Of a DNA stretch of 64,000 nt, positions 1 to 10,506 are shown in pieces. The notes below the pieces were generated by a model. It had not been told where the DNA came from, did not search any database, and saw only the letters and a program-made list of their open reading frames with translations. Where the stretch lies: positions 124,001-188,000 of the forward strand of contig NZ_JAHDYS010000009.1 in assembly GCF_018531195.1 (NCBI RefSeq), in the 5' to 3' direction. Source of the DNA: Pelotalea chapellei (GTDB taxonomy: Bacteria; Desulfobacterota; Desulfuromonadia; Geobacterales; Pseudopelobacteraceae). Within the stretch, counting starts at the first letter, position 1. Each line of letters begins with the position of its first letter. The position numbers were made by a program, and so were the translations under genes.

Positions 1-1
1 G

Positions 2-412
2 GTTGAACAGAACTGCCGGGGAACCATCCTTGTCGTGTCGGCCGGAACCTCGGATCTTCCCGTGGCGGCTGAGGCTCTTATTACGGCACGATTCTTGGGA
101 AACCGGGCAGACCATATCTATGATGTGGGGGTTGCCGGCATACACCGTCTGCTGGCACGGCGTGAACAGCTCTGTGCCGCCTCGGTACTTATTGTGGTGG
201 CAGGCATGGAGGGGGCGCTCCCTTCGGTGGTGGGGGGGCTTGTTGACAAGCCCGTGATTGCCGTGCCGACCTCCATCGGCTATGGTGCTGCCTTTGGCGG
301 CATAGCCGCGCTGCTGGGAATGCTCAATTCATGTGCAGCCGGCGTGACAGTGGTCAATATCGATAACGGTTTCGGCGCGGCCTGTGCTGCCAATCTGATC
401 AACAGGATGTGA
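2..412 (+). CDS. larB: LarB, pyridinium-3,5-biscarboxylate mononucleotide synthase (C-terminal part)
   Basis: Only the last 136 codons are present; the 5' end lies outside the window. The visible part has the AIR-carboxylase (PurE-like) fold signature of Lar[14 protein letters not shown] near the left edge, then [14 protein letters not shown] and [12 protein letters not shown]. LarB carboxylates and hydrolyses nicotinate adenine dinucleotide in synthesis of the nickel-pincer nucleotide cofactor of lactate racemase-type enzymes. The stop codon overlaps the start region of larC, as expected for two steps of one pathway. LarE, the sulfur-inserting enzyme, is not visible here. Confidence 0.9.
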   Translation, partial: VEQNCRGTILVVSAGTSDLPVAAEALITARFLGNRADHIYDVGVAGIHRLLARREQLCAASVLIVVAGMEGALPSVVGGLVDKPVIAVPTSIGYGAAFGGIAALLGMLNSCAAGVTVVNIDNGFGAACAANLINRM

Positions 413-414
413 AC

Positions 415-1596
415 ATGAAAATCGTATATTTCGACTGCTACGCCGGTATTTCCGGCGATATGACCGTGGGTGCCCTGCTGGATCTGGGGGTGCCGCTGGA
501 GTATCTGAAGGCAGAATTGGCCAAGCTGGCGCTTCCTTCTGGCTCCTACACGCTTTCCAGCCAGCGTACCGAGCGGCGGCACGTGGCTGCGCTGAAGTTT
601 GACGTGGAGGTGCATGATCATCATATCCACCGTCACTACAGCGGCATCGACACAATGATCGCGGAAAGTTCTCTGACTGATCATGCCAAGGAAACCGCGC
701 GCCGCATTTTTCGCCGTCTGGCCGAAGCTGAGGCACTGGTACACGGCGTGGCCGTGGATCAGGTGCATTTTCACGAAGTCGGGGCGGTCGACTCTATCGT
801 GGATATCGTTGGGACAGCTATCTGTCTCGACTATCTCGGTGTGGAGGCTGTCCATGCTTCCCCTCTGCCGCTGGGAGGAGGATTCGTGGAAACCGCCCAT
901 GGAAGGCTGCCGGTGCCAGCCCCGGCAACGGCTGAGCTGCTAAGGGGGCTGACTGTGCATACTGCCTTCGCTGAGGGGGAAAGGGTTACACCAACCGGAG
1001 CGGCGATTATCGCGGCCCTGGTGACCGTCCCAGGCACTCGCCCCGCGATGACCTTGACCAAGGTCGGCTGCGGTGCAGGCAGCAAGGATTTCAGCGATTG
1101 CCCCAATATTCTGAGGACATTTTTCGGCCAAAGCTCGGGAAATGGAGGCGACGAGGTGATCGTTGTTGAAAGCAACATCGATGATTCTACGGCAGAAGTG
1201 CTGGGGCATGTGATGGATCTGCTGCAGGAGGAAGGGGCGTTGGATGTATTCTTCATGCCGATCCAGATGAAGAAGAACCGTCCCGGGGTGAAGCTCTCTT
1301 TTATTTGCCGTCCGGAATCGCTCAACAGGTTGTCCCGCTTGCTGCTGACTGAGACTTCGGCCATCGGGCTACGTCACTATCCTGCCGGAAGGATGGTCCT
1401 GGAACGGCAAATCGAGGAAAGAGCTACGCCTTTCGGAATGCTCCGATTCAAGCTGATTTTTGATGATGGTCGTCTGTTGCGGTGCACACCCGAATACGAG
1501 GACTGCCGAAGGATTGCCCGGGAACAATCCATTCCCTTGCAGGAGGTGATGCGGGTTGTATCCTCATTTGAATTGGAGCGAGAGCACACGGCATGA
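415..1596 (+). CDS. larC: LarC, nickel insertion protein for nickel-pincer cofactor
   Basis: LarC is the CTP-dependent cyclometallase that inserts nickel into the pincer nucleotide. The 393-residue product has the family N-terminus ([12 protein letters not shown]), [33 protein letters not shown] and [10 protein letters not shown], and the C-terminal LarC2 part after about residue 245 ([10 protein letters not shown]). It is one uninterrupted frame, whereas in Lactobacillus larC1 and larC2 are joined by frameshifting. I chose the ATG at 415 because AGGA lies 7 bases upstream; a GTG at 409 is the alternative. It follows larB directly and overlaps cinA by four bases (ATGA), so the three genes are probably co-transcribed. 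Confidence 0.92.
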   Translation: MKIVYFDCYAGISGDMTVGALLDLGVPLEYLKAELAKLALPSGSYTLSSQRTERRHVAALKFDVEVHDHHIHRHYSGIDTMIAESSLTDHAKETARRIFRRLAEAEALVHGVAVDQVHFHEVGAVDSIVDIVGTAICLDYLGVEAVHASPLPLGGGFVETAHGRLPVPAPATAELLRGLTVHTAFAEGERVTPTGAAIIAALVTVPGTRPAMTLTKVGCGAGSKDFSDCPNILRTFFGQSSGNGGDEVIVVESNIDDSTAEVLGHVMDLLQEEGALDVFFMPIQMKKNRPGVKLSFICRPESLNRLSRLLLTETSAIGLRHYPAGRMVLERQIEERATPFGMLRFKLIFDDGRLLRCTPEYEDCRRIAREQSIPLQEVMRVVSSFELEREHTA

Positions 1597-2855
1597 GAAT
1601 CTCTACTTTGAGCATTGGGGATGAACTGATCACCGGCCAGATTGTTGACAGCAATGCAGCCGCTATTGCAGCGGCTCTTCTGGATAAGGGGCTGCGGGTG
1701 CAGCGGCATCTGACGGTAGGCGACAACGAGCTGGATATCATAGCGGCACTGGAGGATCTGGCGCACATTAGTGATGCGATTATTGCCACCGGTGGCCTTG
1801 GCCCTACAGCTGATGATCTTACCACCCATGCCGTGGCTCGTGCCACTGCACGCAGGCTCATACTGAACGAAGAGGCCAGCAGCCATATCCGGAACATGTC
1901 AGGCAAGCTGGCCAGCCTGGTCGTTTGCCCGCTCAACGACAAGCAGGCACTGATCCCTTCAAAGACCACCCTGATTCATAACCCTACCGGCACTGCCTGC
2001 GGATTTCACCTGATGCACAACGGCTGTTTCATGTTCTTCCTGCCCGGAGTGCCTGGAGAGATGAGGCCTATGCTGGCTGAGACGGTAATCCCCTTTTTGG
2101 AGGAGCGGGTAAGTAGAAAGCGTGGTATCTGTACTGATGTCTTCAATCTTTTCGGGACGTGTGAAGCAGAGGTTGATCAACTGCTGTCAGGGGTCGCCCG
2201 CCCTGAAGCCGGCTTGCAGATGAGCATCTGCGTGACCTACCCCGCCATGCGTATCACGTTACGGGCTGAAGGGGACAGCAGGGAAACTGCTCAGGCGCTC
2301 CTGAAGCCTGCTGTACAGGCGGTGCGACAAAGAGTCGGTGAATTTATCTTTTCTGTGGGAGATGAAACCTTGGGCGAGACCGTGGCCTCGCTTTTTCGAC
2401 AGCAGGGGCTGACGCTTGCCCTGGCGGAGTCATGCACTGGCGGTATGATCTCCGCTTCCATCACCGCAGAACCTGGCAGCTCTGCTTACTTTCTGGAGGG
2501 GGCAGTCACCTACAGCAACTCCGCCAAAACAAGCCGCCTGGATGTGGAAAGTACACTTTTGGTGGAAAATGGGGCTGTCAGCAGCGAGGTCGCCTCGGCC
2601 ATGGCCAAAGGCATGCGAGAGGCGGCAGGCAGCGACCTGGCATTGTCGGTGACCGGCATAGCCGGGCCGGAAGGGGGCACGGAAGAAAAGCCGGTCGGCA
2701 CGGTTTATATCTCTCTGGCCGCGCCGGACGGGTGCTGGACCAAACGCTTCCAGTTTGGCGGAAGTCGCGAGGAAATACGCACCATTACCACTTGGACAGC
2801 GCTGGATTGGTTGAGACGCTATCTGCTGATGAGGGGCCAGAGCAAGAATCAGTGA
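1593..2855 (+). CDS. cinA: CinA, nicotinamide-nucleotide amidohydrolase / competence-damage family
   Basis: A 420-residue, full-length two-domain CinA. The N-terminal MoCF-like domain (about 1-170) has [13 protein letters not shown] and [12 protein letters not shown]; family members hydrolyse ADP-ribose-type compounds. The C-terminal amidohydrolase domain (about 255-415) has [17 protein letters not shown] and [18 protein letters not shown] and converts nicotinamide mononucleotide to nicotinate mononucleotide, recycling pyridine nucleotide. The start overlaps the larC stop. Proximity to recA is common in bacteria. Linkage to larB and larC is interesting because the Lar pathway consumes a nicotinate nucleotide, but a shared role is inference. 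Confidence 0.95.
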   Translation: MRISTLSIGDELITGQIVDSNAAAIAAALLDKGLRVQRHLTVGDNELDIIAALEDLAHISDAIIATGGLGPTADDLTTHAVARATARRLILNEEASSHIRNMSGKLASLVVCPLNDKQALIPSKTTLIHNPTGTACGFHLMHNGCFMFFLPGVPGEMRPMLAETVIPFLEERVSRKRGICTDVFNLFGTCEAEVDQLLSGVARPEAGLQMSICVTYPAMRITLRAEGDSRETAQALLKPAVQAVRQRVGEFIFSVGDETLGETVASLFRQQGLTLALAESCTGGMISASITAEPGSSAYFLEGAVTYSNSAKTSRLDVESTLLVENGAVSSEVASAMAKGMREAAGSDLALSVTGIAGPEGGTEEKPVGTVYISLAAPDGCWTKRFQFGGSREEIRTITTWTALDWLRRYLLMRGQSKNQ

Positions 2856-3055
2856 CAACGTGTCTCCTGTCCTTCAGGGGAAATCCCTCTGCTGCTGTTA
2901 ACGCTCTCCCGAAGTCCGTTCTCAACCCCGCCTCACTCCCCCACAGCACAGGATCACTGACAGGGGTCCTGAAGATAAATCCTTGCGGAAAAACGGCTCT
3001 CTATGCTATTTTTCTACCCCTTTATTCAATTAACAGAGCATCCGGGAGATAGAGC

Positions 3056-4060
3056 ATGCAGGAAAAAAACAAGGCCATTGAGCTGGCCCTCAGCCAGATA
3101 GAAAAGCAATTCGGCAAGGGTGCCATCATGCGGTTGGGCAACGATGAAGTGCTGCCCGGGGTGGAGGCTATTCCCACCGGTTCTATCTCACTTGATATGG
3201 CTCTGGGGGTGGGAGGAGTGCCGCGTGGCAGGATCATTGAAGTTTATGGTCCAGAATCTTCAGGCAAGACCACCCTGGCATTGCACATCGTTGCTGAAGC
3301 CATGAAGCAGGGTGGTATCGCTGCCTTCGTGGATGCTGAGCATGCCTTGGACATAGGTTATGCGCGAAAGCTGGGGGTTAAAACCGACGATCTGCTGGTC
3401 TCCCAGCCCGATACCGGTGAACAGGCCCTGGAAATAGCCGAAACCCTGGTGCGCAGCGGCGCCATAGATGTTCTTGTGGTTGACTCCGTGGCAGCGCTGG
3501 TGCCCAAGGCTGAGATTGAAGGCGATATGGGAGATTCACATATGGGGCTTCAGGCACGGCTCATGTCCCAGGCCCTGCGCAAGCTGACCGGAATCATTTC
3601 CAAATCAAACTGCTGCGTTATTTTCATCAATCAGATCCGCATGAAAATCGGGGTCATGTTCGGTAATCCCGAAACGACTACCGGCGGCAATGCTCTCAAG
3701 TTTTATGCATCTGTGCGCATGGATATCCGCAAGATCGCTACTCTCAAGCAGGGGGATGCGGTGATCGGATCCCGCACCAAGGTCAAGGTGGTCAAGAACA
3801 AGGTGGCTCCTCCCTTCCGCGAGGTGGAGTTCGATATCCTCTATGGTGAGGGGATTTCACGCACCGGTGATGTACTTGACCTGGCCGTGGACAAAGGGAT
3901 TGTTGAAAAAAGCGGGGCCTGGTACTCCTATGGCAAGGAGCGCATCGGTCAGGGGCGTGAAAACTCCCGCACCTGGCTGACTGAGCATGCCGAAACTCTG
4001 GCTGAAATAGAGGGTAAATTGATGGACCTGCTCAAAGCACCTGCTGCCGCCAAGGCATAA
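3056..4060 (+). CDS. recA: RecA recombinase
   Basis: RecA is the DNA strand-exchange ATPase and LexA co-protease. The 334-residue product has Walker [10 protein letters not shown] near residue 66, the VDAEHALD and [13 protein letters not shown] blocks, and the loop-2 region [13 protein letters not shown]. It is slightly short at the acidic C-terminus compared with E. coli. The ATG at 3056 follows GGGAGATAGAGC. In the 200-base gap upstream a weak promoter, TTGCGG (2983) with an 18-base spacer to TATTTT (3007), can be drawn. I found no LexA box of the GGTT-type or CGAAC-type in that gap, so SOS control cannot be claimed from this sequence. Confidence 0.98.
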   Translation: MQEKNKAIELALSQIEKQFGKGAIMRLGNDEVLPGVEAIPTGSISLDMALGVGGVPRGRIIEVYGPESSGKTTLALHIVAEAMKQGGIAAFVDAEHALDIGYARKLGVKTDDLLVSQPDTGEQALEIAETLVRSGAIDVLVVDSVAALVPKAEIEGDMGDSHMGLQARLMSQALRKLTGIISKSNCCVIFINQIRMKIGVMFGNPETTTGGNALKFYASVRMDIRKIATLKQGDAVIGSRTKVKVVKNKVAPPFREVEFDILYGEGISRTGDVLDLAVDKGIVEKSGAWYSYGKERIGQGRENSRTWLTEHAETLAEIEGKLMDLLKAPAAAKA

Positions 4061-4070
4061 GAGGGCAAAG

Positions 4071-5225
4071 ATGGATCTCAACGAGATATTGACCATAGCC
4101 GTCAAGGCAAAAGGTTCGGACATTCATATCAAGACCGGACTGCCTCCCATTGTGCGTATCGATGGAAGGCTGCATCCGATTCCCAATGCACCGCGCCTGT
4201 CGCCGGACATAGTCGGGAACATGGCCAAGTCCATGATGAATGATCGCCAGCGTCGTATTTTCGAAGAAAATTCGGAAGTAGACCTGGCGTACGCAGTGCC
4301 TGGATTGGGACGTTTCAGGGTCAGCGTGTACCGCCAGCGCGGAACAGTGGCCATGGTATTCCGTTCGATATCCTTTGTCATTCCTTCGCTTGAAGGGCTC
4401 AACCTGCCTCCGGTCATCAAGAAGATGTGCCAGGAAGAGCGCGGTCTGATTCTGGTTACCGGCACCACGGGATCCGGAAAGTCCAGCACATTGGCCGGAA
4501 TGATCGATTACATCAACAACAGCCGGACCTGCAATATCATCACCATTGAGGATCCGGTCGAGTTTCTTCATCGCGACAACAAGAGCATCATCAGCCAGCG
4601 GGAAGTGGGTACTGATACTCCCACCTTTGCCGGCGCGCTCAAGGGAGCCCTGCGTCAGGATCCTGATGTTATCCTGGTAGGAGAAATGCGGGATTACGAG
4701 ACCATCGAAACCGCCCTCACCGCAGCGGAAACAGGCCATCTGGTTATGTCCACCCTGCACACCATGGATGCTGCCGAGACCATTAACCGTATCATCGGTG
4801 TGTTTCCACCCTATCACCAGCGTCAGGTACGTATTCAGCTGGCTGGCGTGATCAAGGGAGTTATTTCCCAGCGTCTGGTGCCGCGCATCGACGGCAAGGG
4901 GCGCGTTCCCGCAGTCGAAATCATGCTCGGAACCGCCCGGGTGCGGGAATGCATTGATGACAAGGACAAGACCAAGCAGATCAATGACGCCATCTCCCAG
5001 GGCTTCATCACCTATGGAATGCAGACCTTTGACCAGTCCCTGATGAAACTGTACAGCTCAAAGCTGATTACCTATGAAGAGGCTTTGCGCCAGAGTTCCA
5101 ACCCTGACGACTTTGCCCTCAAGGTTTCCGGCATCTCTTCTACCTCGGACGCTTCCTGGGAAGGGTTCGAGAATAAGGAAACGGATGTTGCTGAGCCAGA
5201 GCCGCTTGAGATTGAGAAATACTGA
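4071..5225 (+). CDS. pilT: PilT-family type IV pilus retraction ATPase
   Basis: A hexameric secretion-type ATPase that drives pilus retraction (twitching motility). The 384 residues contain Walker A GTTGSGKSS at about 130, the ITIEDPVEFLH Asp box, the Walker B region DPDVILVGEMRDYETIETAL and the His box GHLVMSTLHTMD. The C-terminus after about 350 is a Ser/Asp-rich tail. The usual PilT AIRNLxR motif near the C-terminus appears here as VRECIDDKDKTKQI, so this may be one of several PilT paralogues rather than the main retraction motor. It lies 10 bases after recA and overlaps recX. Confidence 0.93.
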   Translation: MDLNEILTIAVKAKGSDIHIKTGLPPIVRIDGRLHPIPNAPRLSPDIVGNMAKSMMNDRQRRIFEENSEVDLAYAVPGLGRFRVSVYRQRGTVAMVFRSISFVIPSLEGLNLPPVIKKMCQEERGLILVTGTTGSGKSSTLAGMIDYINNSRTCNIITIEDPVEFLHRDNKSIISQREVGTDTPTFAGALKGALRQDPDVILVGEMRDYETIETALTAAETGHLVMSTLHTMDAAETINRIIGVFPPYHQRQVRIQLAGVIKGVISQRLVPRIDGKGRVPAVEIMLGTARVRECIDDKDKTKQINDAISQGFITYGMQTFDQSLMKLYSSKLITYEEALRQSSNPDDFALKVSGISSTSDASWEGFENKETDVAEPEPLEIEKY

Positions 5226-5688
5226 TCAGTCTACCGCTGAGCGAGCCTGGCAGTATGCCCTGAGGCTATTGGCAGCGAGGGACTACACCTCTGCAAGGCT
5301 GAGTGACAAGCTTCTTGCCCGTGAGTTTTCAAAAGAAGATGTGGCGGCTGCCATTTCGCGTCTGGAGTCTGAACAGTGGATCAGCGATCGCCGTTTTGCT
5401 GAACGTTTTGCAGAATCTTCCCTCGCAGCCGGCCGCTTCTTCGGTCCTCGCCTCAGGTTGGAGCTGCGGCGACGCGGAGTGCCTCAGGAAATGATTGGCG
5501 AGGTACTAAGCAGGTATGAGCATGACGAGGAGAACGAAGTGCAAGCGCTTCTGGATCGGCGTTTTCCCGGTTTTTCCAGCTCTACCGCCAGTGACAAGGA
5601 GAAGCGCAGAGTACTTGGGTTTCTGCAGCGGCGAGGATTGAAAACTTCTGTCATTTTCAAGGTTTTGCGGGAGATGGAGCCGTCGTAA
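5188..5688 (+). CDS. recX: RecX, regulator of RecA
   Basis: RecX binds RecA filaments and modulates their activity. The 166-residue product shows the three-helix repeats of the family: RLSDKLLAREFSKEDVAAAISRLE, then WISDRRFAERFAES and GPRLRLELRRRGVPQEMI. No ATG is available. TTG at 5188 has AAGGA 8 bases upstream and is preferred; it places the start inside the end of pilT with a 38-base overlap. TTG at 5212 is the alternative. The order recA-pilT-recX puts a pilus ATPase between two functionally linked recombination genes. Confidence 0.85.
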   Translation: MLSQSRLRLRNTDQSTAERAWQYALRLLAARDYTSARLSDKLLAREFSKEDVAAAISRLESEQWISDRRFAERFAESSLAAGRFFGPRLRLELRRRGVPQEMIGEVLSRYEHDEENEVQALLDRRFPGFSSSTASDKEKRRVLGFLQRRGLKTSVIFKVLREMEPS

Positions 5689-5758
5689 CCAATCCATCTC
5701 TTTTCTTTACCTTCATAAGAAAAGTTAAATCACGTATTTCAACATTCCGGGGATCAGC

Positions 5759-8395
5759 ATGACAGGAAAAGAAGTTCGCGCACGTTTTTTAAAATATTTT
5801 GCAGACAGAGGTCATGCAATCGTGTCCAGCTCTGGGATCATTCCGAAAAACGACCCCACGCTCATGTTTACCAATGCCGGCATGAACCAGTTCAAGGACT
5901 GTTTCCTCGGGATGGAGACACGTGACTATACCCGTGCCTGCAGTTCGCAGAAATGCGTGCGTGCCGGAGGCAAGCACAATGACCTGGAGAATGTCGGGCG
6001 CACTGCCCGTCACCACACTTTTTTTGAAATGCTGGGAAACTTTTCTTTCGGCGATTATTTCAAAAAAGAAGCCATTGCATATGCCTGGGAATTTCTGACC
6101 ACAGATCTGAAGTTGGATAAAAGCCGCCTGTATGTATCGGTGTTCACTGACGACGACGAGGCTGCCGATATCTGGCATGAACAGGAAGGTGTGCCGCGGG
6201 ATCGCATCTTCCGCTTCGGTGAAAAAGACAACTTCTGGTCCATGGGTGACACAGGCCCCTGCGGTCCCTGCTCAGAGATATTCTACGACCAAGGGCCCCA
6301 GGCGGGATGCGGCAGCCCGGACTGCACCGTGGGATGCGACTGTGATCGTTACATGGAGATATGGAACAATGTCTTCATGCAGTTCAATCGCTCTGCAGAC
6401 GGCGTTCTCACGCCATTGCCCAAGCCATCGGTCGATACGGGAATGGGATTGGAGCGCATAACTGCAGTCATGCAGGGAGTGATCTCCAATTATGATACCG
6501 ATCTGCTGCAGGGAATCATTCGACATGTGGAACGGCTCTCCGGCAAGCGCTACGGAGCCAGTGACAGGGATGATGTATCCATGCGGGTGATTGCTGATCA
6601 TTCGAGGGCAGTTACGTTTCTGATCTGTGACGGGGCATTGCCAAGTAATGAGGGACGTGGCTACGTGCTGCGCCGTATCATGCGCCGTGCGGCCCGACAT
6701 GCCAAGATGCTCGGTTTTGCAGAGCCGATGCTTTACCACACGGTTGACGCGGTGCGGGACATGATGGCCGAAGCCTATCCTGAGCTTTTGGAGCGGGAAA
6801 GCTACATCAAAAAAGTTGTTCTGGCTGAAGAGCAGCGTTTCGCAGAAACGCTGGATCGGGGCCTGGCCATACTCAATGACGAAGTAGCGGCTCTGCGGGT
6901 CGCAGGCAAGCAAGTTATACCCGGAGATGTGCTTTTCAGGCTGTACGATACCTTCGGGTTTCCCTCTGACCTGACTGCCGACATAGTAGAGAGTGAGGGC
7001 TTCACTATCGACGAAAGCGGCTTCGAAGCCTGCATGGAGCGTCAGCGTGAACAGGCGCGGGAGCACTGGAAGGGATCGGGTGAGGAAGGTATAGCCAACA
7101 TCTACAAGGAACTCTACAATCGCGGCACGCGCAGCGGGTTCGTTGGCTATGATGAAATGACAGCCTATGGCGCGGTCCTGGTTATCGTCAAAGATGGTGT
7201 TGAAGTGGAGAGTGCACAGATTGGCGATATTGTAGAGGTCGTTACTGATACCACACCCTTCTACGGCGAATCAGGTGGCCAGAAAGGGGACTGCGGCATC
7301 ATTTCCACTGGTAACGCGCATCTTGAAGTTGTTGGTACCAGCCGCCCCTATACGGATCTCATCGTACACCGTGCGGTTGTGAAGGAGGGGACGTTCAGAA
7401 AAGGCGATACTGCCGATCTGAAGGTGTCAGTCCCGCAGCGAAGTGCTACCGCCCGCAACCACACGGCAACGCACCTGTTGCAGACAGCACTGCGCAAGGT
7501 TCTGGGGGATCATGTCAAACAGGCAGGTTCACTGGTTTCAGCAGATCGGCTGCGGTTCGACTTTACCCATTTTTCCGCTATGACAGCCGATGAGATACGT
7601 CGGGTGGAGGACATTGTTAACGGATTCATCATGGGGAACGATCCTGTCGTCACCTCCCAGATGGCAATCAACGAGGCGGTCGAGGCGGGTGCAACGGCTC
7701 TCTTTGATGAAAAATACGGTGATGCGGTGCGGGTGGTACGAGTCGGCGATGTGAGCATGGAGTTGTGTGGTGGTACCCATGTACGCGCTGCCGGCGACAT
7801 AGGTCTCTTCAAAATCATTTCCGAGGCTGGGATTGCAGCGGGCGTACGTCGTATCGAGGCGCTTACCGGCACAGGAAGCCTGGCTTTTGTGCAACAGATC
7901 GAGGACGAGCAGCGAACCATTGCCTCCTTGCTCAAGGCTGAACGGGGCGATTCTCTGGAAAGGCTGGAGAAGTTGTTGGTGCGCCAAAGAGAGTTGCAGC
8001 GTGAAGTGGAATCGTTACAAGGCAGGCTTAATGCGGCCGCTTCAGGCGACCTGCTCTCCCAGGCAAGGGAAATCAATGGCATCAAGCTGTTGGCCGTGCA
8101 GGTCCAGGTCGAGGATGTCAAGGCTTTGCGCGATCTTTCCGATACTCTCAAGGAGAAGATTGGAGAAGGGGTCGTCGTACTGGGTGCGGCAATCGGCGGC
8201 AAAGCCAACCTGCTTGTTGCGGTCACCAAAGGATTGAGCTCTTCCGTCAAGGCAGGAGACATTATCAAGCAAATTGCACCGGTAGTGGGGGGCAGCGGTG
8301 GTGGTAAGCCCGAGTTGGCCCAGGCTGGCGGTTCTCAACCTGACAAGCTCGAAGAAGCTTTGGTTCTCGCTTCCCAGGTTCTGGCAAAAGCATGA
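5759..8395 (+). CDS. alaS: Alanine-tRNA ligase
   Basis: A full-length 878-residue class II synthetase that charges tRNA-Ala and edits mischarged Ser and Gly. Visible parts are the N-terminal catalytic domain ([40 protein letters not shown]), a Cys-rich insert at about 180-200 ([12 protein letters not shown]), the editing domain with HTATHLL and [13 protein letters not shown] zinc-binding motifs, and the C-terminal oligomerisation domain ([14 protein letters not shown]). It is followed within 32 bases by the kinase gene. The 70-base gap upstream shows no clear promoter or leader structure. Confidence 0.98.
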   Translation: MTGKEVRARFLKYFADRGHAIVSSSGIIPKNDPTLMFTNAGMNQFKDCFLGMETRDYTRACSSQKCVRAGGKHNDLENVGRTARHHTFFEMLGNFSFGDYFKKEAIAYAWEFLTTDLKLDKSRLYVSVFTDDDEAADIWHEQEGVPRDRIFRFGEKDNFWSMGDTGPCGPCSEIFYDQGPQAGCGSPDCTVGCDCDRYMEIWNNVFMQFNRSADGVLTPLPKPSVDTGMGLERITAVMQGVISNYDTDLLQGIIRHVERLSGKRYGASDRDDVSMRVIADHSRAVTFLICDGALPSNEGRGYVLRRIMRRAARHAKMLGFAEPMLYHTVDAVRDMMAEAYPELLERESYIKKVVLAEEQRFAETLDRGLAILNDEVAALRVAGKQVIPGDVLFRLYDTFGFPSDLTADIVESEGFTIDESGFEACMERQREQAREHWKGSGEEGIANIYKELYNRGTRSGFVGYDEMTAYGAVLVIVKDGVEVESAQIGDIVEVVTDTTPFYGESGGQKGDCGIISTGNAHLEVVGTSRPYTDLIVHRAVVKEGTFRKGDTADLKVSVPQRSATARNHTATHLLQTALRKVLGDHVKQAGSLVSADRLRFDFTHFSAMTADEIRRVEDIVNGFIMGNDPVVTSQMAINEAVEAGATALFDEKYGDAVRVVRVGDVSMELCGGTHVRAAGDIGLFKIISEAGIAAGVRRIEALTGTGSLAFVQQIEDEQRTIASLLKAERGDSLERLEKLLVRQRELQREVESLQGRLNAAASGDLLSQAREINGIKLLAVQVQVEDVKALRDLSDTLKEKIGEGVVVLGAAIGGKANLLVAVTKGLSSSVKAGDIIKQIAPVVGGSGGGKPELAQAGGSQPDKLEEALVLASQVLAKA

Positions 8396-8426
8396 GAGTT
8401 GAGCGTGCAGTGTGGAGGCGCAACTG

Positions 8427-9551
8427 ATGGCAGTGCTGAAACGGAATGATCAGGCCAAATCCCAAACTTCGATCCTGATTGTTGATGACGAAAAGGTGAT
8501 TCGTGACCTATGTGCCCGGGCGCTCATGGAGTACCGGGTCTTCCAGGCAGGCAATTGCGCTGATGCCGTCAGGGTTTATGAGAAAGAACGCACTGACCTG
8601 GTTCTGGCCGATGTCATGATGCCGGGTGGCGATGGAATTCAGCTTCTCAGGCAGATCAAGAAGCTGGACCCTAACGCGGCAGTGATAATCATGACCGGTT
8701 TTGCAGATAAGGAAATTATTCTTAACGCTCTCAAAGAGGGTGCCGATGATTTTATCAGCAAGCCGCTCAACCTGTTACAGCTTAAGACCGTCATGGAAAA
8801 GGCCCTTGCCAGAAATCAGCTGAAAGAGGAACTGGCAACCCTGAAACAGCTTGATCGCCTGAAGAGCAATTTTCTCTCTCTCATCTCTCACAAGCTGCGA
8901 ACACCGATTACTGCCATTTCTCTTTTTCTCCAGAATATTCAGCGAGGAGTATACGATACCAGCGATGCGCTCTTCCTTCAGAATGTCAACCTTATCAATG
9001 AAGAAGCGGCATATCTGAACCGCATGGTAAATGACCTGCTTACATTCAGCCAGATGATGGAAGGAAGCAGCCTTCTTCATGTGGAGCCGTGTGATCTGAA
9101 TATAATTGTGGGGAATGTACTGCAGGGATCGCGGGAAGCCTTGCGCAAACCGGGCGTTACGACTGAATTTAGTGAGAGGCATTTGCCTGCTATTTATCTC
9201 GACCGTGCAAAAATCGCTTTTGCGCTTCAGCAGGTAATTGACAACGCCTACAAGTTTTCGGGAGAAACTGGTCGGGTTTCCATACATATCAGAGATGGCG
9301 AAGACAATTTGACTGTGATTGTAGCTGATTCGGGTGCCGGTATCCCTCAGGAAGAACTGACAAGGGTCTTTGACAAGTTCTACCAGATCGATCCGGATAA
9401 TACCGGTCAGGTACGCGGATTTGGTCTGGGACTTTTCTATGCGCGTGAATTTGTAAGACAGCATGGAGGAAATCTCGATATAGCAAGCGAAGCGGGCAAG
9501 GGGACATCGGTCACCATTACACTGCCAGTGCAGCCAACAGTTTCCGCATAA
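8427..9551 (+). CDS. Response regulator-histidine kinase fusion (REC-HisKA-HATPase)
   Basis: A soluble 374-residue protein with an N-terminal receiver domain (phospho-acceptor Asp62 in [10 protein letters not shown], conserved Lys in FISKPL) followed by a HisKA dimerisation helix and an HATPase_c domain ([10 protein letters not shown]-box, ADSGAGIP G1-box, GFGLGLF G2-box). The H-box reads [10 protein letters not shown] with His155: the acidic residue that normally follows the phospho-His is a Lys. No membrane segment or sensor domain is present, so input probably comes by phosphotransfer to the receiver. The ATG at 8427 was chosen because GGAGG lies 9 bases upstream; a GTG at 8412 lacks one. 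Signal and partner are unknown. Confidence 0.9.
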   Translation: MAVLKRNDQAKSQTSILIVDDEKVIRDLCARALMEYRVFQAGNCADAVRVYEKERTDLVLADVMMPGGDGIQLLRQIKKLDPNAAVIIMTGFADKEIILNALKEGADDFISKPLNLLQLKTVMEKALARNQLKEELATLKQLDRLKSNFLSLISHKLRTPITAISLFLQNIQRGVYDTSDALFLQNVNLINEEAAYLNRMVNDLLTFSQMMEGSSLLHVEPCDLNIIVGNVLQGSREALRKPGVTTEFSERHLPAIYLDRAKIAFALQQVIDNAYKFSGETGRVSIHIRDGEDNLTVIVADSGAGIPQEELTRVFDKFYQIDPDNTGQVRGFGLGLFYAREFVRQHGGNLDIASEAGKGTSVTITLPVQPTVSA

Positions 9552-9580
9552 GCTTCAACGCGCTAAGTAAGGGAAAAGAT

Positions 9581-10465
9581 ATGAACCAGGAACATTTGAT
9601 CGAAAAAGCCAATAATCTGATGGAGGCTCTGCCGTATATCCGCCGGTTCTCGGGCAAGACCTTTGTAATCAAATATGGCGGACATGCCATGTCTGATGAA
9701 AAGCTCAAGGAGTCCTTCGCCCTTGACGTGATCATGCTCAAGTCTCTGGGTATCAACACGGTCATCGTTCATGGTGGCGGGCCACAGATTAACGAAACCC
9801 TCAAGCGCTACGGCATCGTTTCAGAATTTGTAAAAGGAATGAGGGTGACCGATCAGGACACGATGGCCGTTGTTGAGATGGTCCTTGTCGGCCAGGTGAA
9901 CAAAGAGGTGGTGGGGTATCTCAATCAGCACGGAGGCAGGGCCGTAGGACTTTCCGGCAAGGATGGTACACTGCTCTTGTCAAAAAAACTGCTGCAGGAA
10001 ATCAGGAATGATGATGGTTCCACCGAACAGGTTGATATCGGATATGTTGGTGATGTGGTCAAGGTCAATACTGATCTGATCGCTACCCTTGAAGCCGGCA
10101 AATATATACCGGTTATTGCTCCGGTGGGTGTAGGGCCGGAAGGGGAGAGCTACAACATAAATGCGGATCTAGTTGCAGGGCGCGTGGCCGCAGCTCTGGG
10201 CGCCGAAAAACTGATTCTGCTTACGGACATCAATGGCGTTAAAGATAACACAGGAACACTTCTGGAAAGCCTGTCAGTAGCCCAATTGCACCGCCTGATA
10301 GAAGATGAAGCCATCACCGGAGGCATGATTCCAAAGGTAATATGCTGCGCCGATGCACTCAAGGATGGGGTCAAAAAAGCTCATATTATTGACGGACGAG
10401 TTCCACATGCCGTACTTCTTGAGATATTCACAGACATCGGGATAGGAACTGAAATTACGAAATAG
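9581..10465 (+). CDS. argB: Acetylglutamate kinase
   Basis: Phosphorylates N-acetylglutamate, the second step of arginine synthesis. The 294 residues carry the amino-acid kinase fold markers: [18 protein letters not shown], the GKDG segment, the [25 protein letters not shown] region and GGMIPK. The N-terminal helix ([16 protein letters not shown]) is the extension typical of arginine-inhibited hexameric ArgB, so feedback inhibition is plausible but not shown. It heads the run argB-argD-argF-argG, with short gaps. Confidence 0.97.
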   Translation: MNQEHLIEKANNLMEALPYIRRFSGKTFVIKYGGHAMSDEKLKESFALDVIMLKSLGINTVIVHGGGPQINETLKRYGIVSEFVKGMRVTDQDTMAVVEMVLVGQVNKEVVGYLNQHGGRAVGLSGKDGTLLLSKKLLQEIRNDDGSTEQVDIGYVGDVVKVNTDLIATLEAGKYIPVIAPVGVGPEGESYNINADLVAGRVAAALGAEKLILLTDINGVKDNTGTLLESLSVAQLHRLIEDEAITGGMIPKVICCADALKDGVKKAHIIDGRVPHAVLLEIFTDIGIGTEITK

Positions 10466-10506
10466 AATCGCTGCCCTTCCCCCAGCGTTTCAGATAGGAA
10501 AATAAA

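Noticed and set aside
280-900. 206-codon minus-strand ORF opposite larB and larC
   Set aside because: Antisense to conserved larC motifs, with no start signal or recognisable domain.
2856-3055. LexA/SOS box in front of recA
   Set aside because: CGAAGTCCGTTC near 2912 resembles the CGAAC-type box but the half-sites have the wrong spacing, and no GGTT-type box is present.
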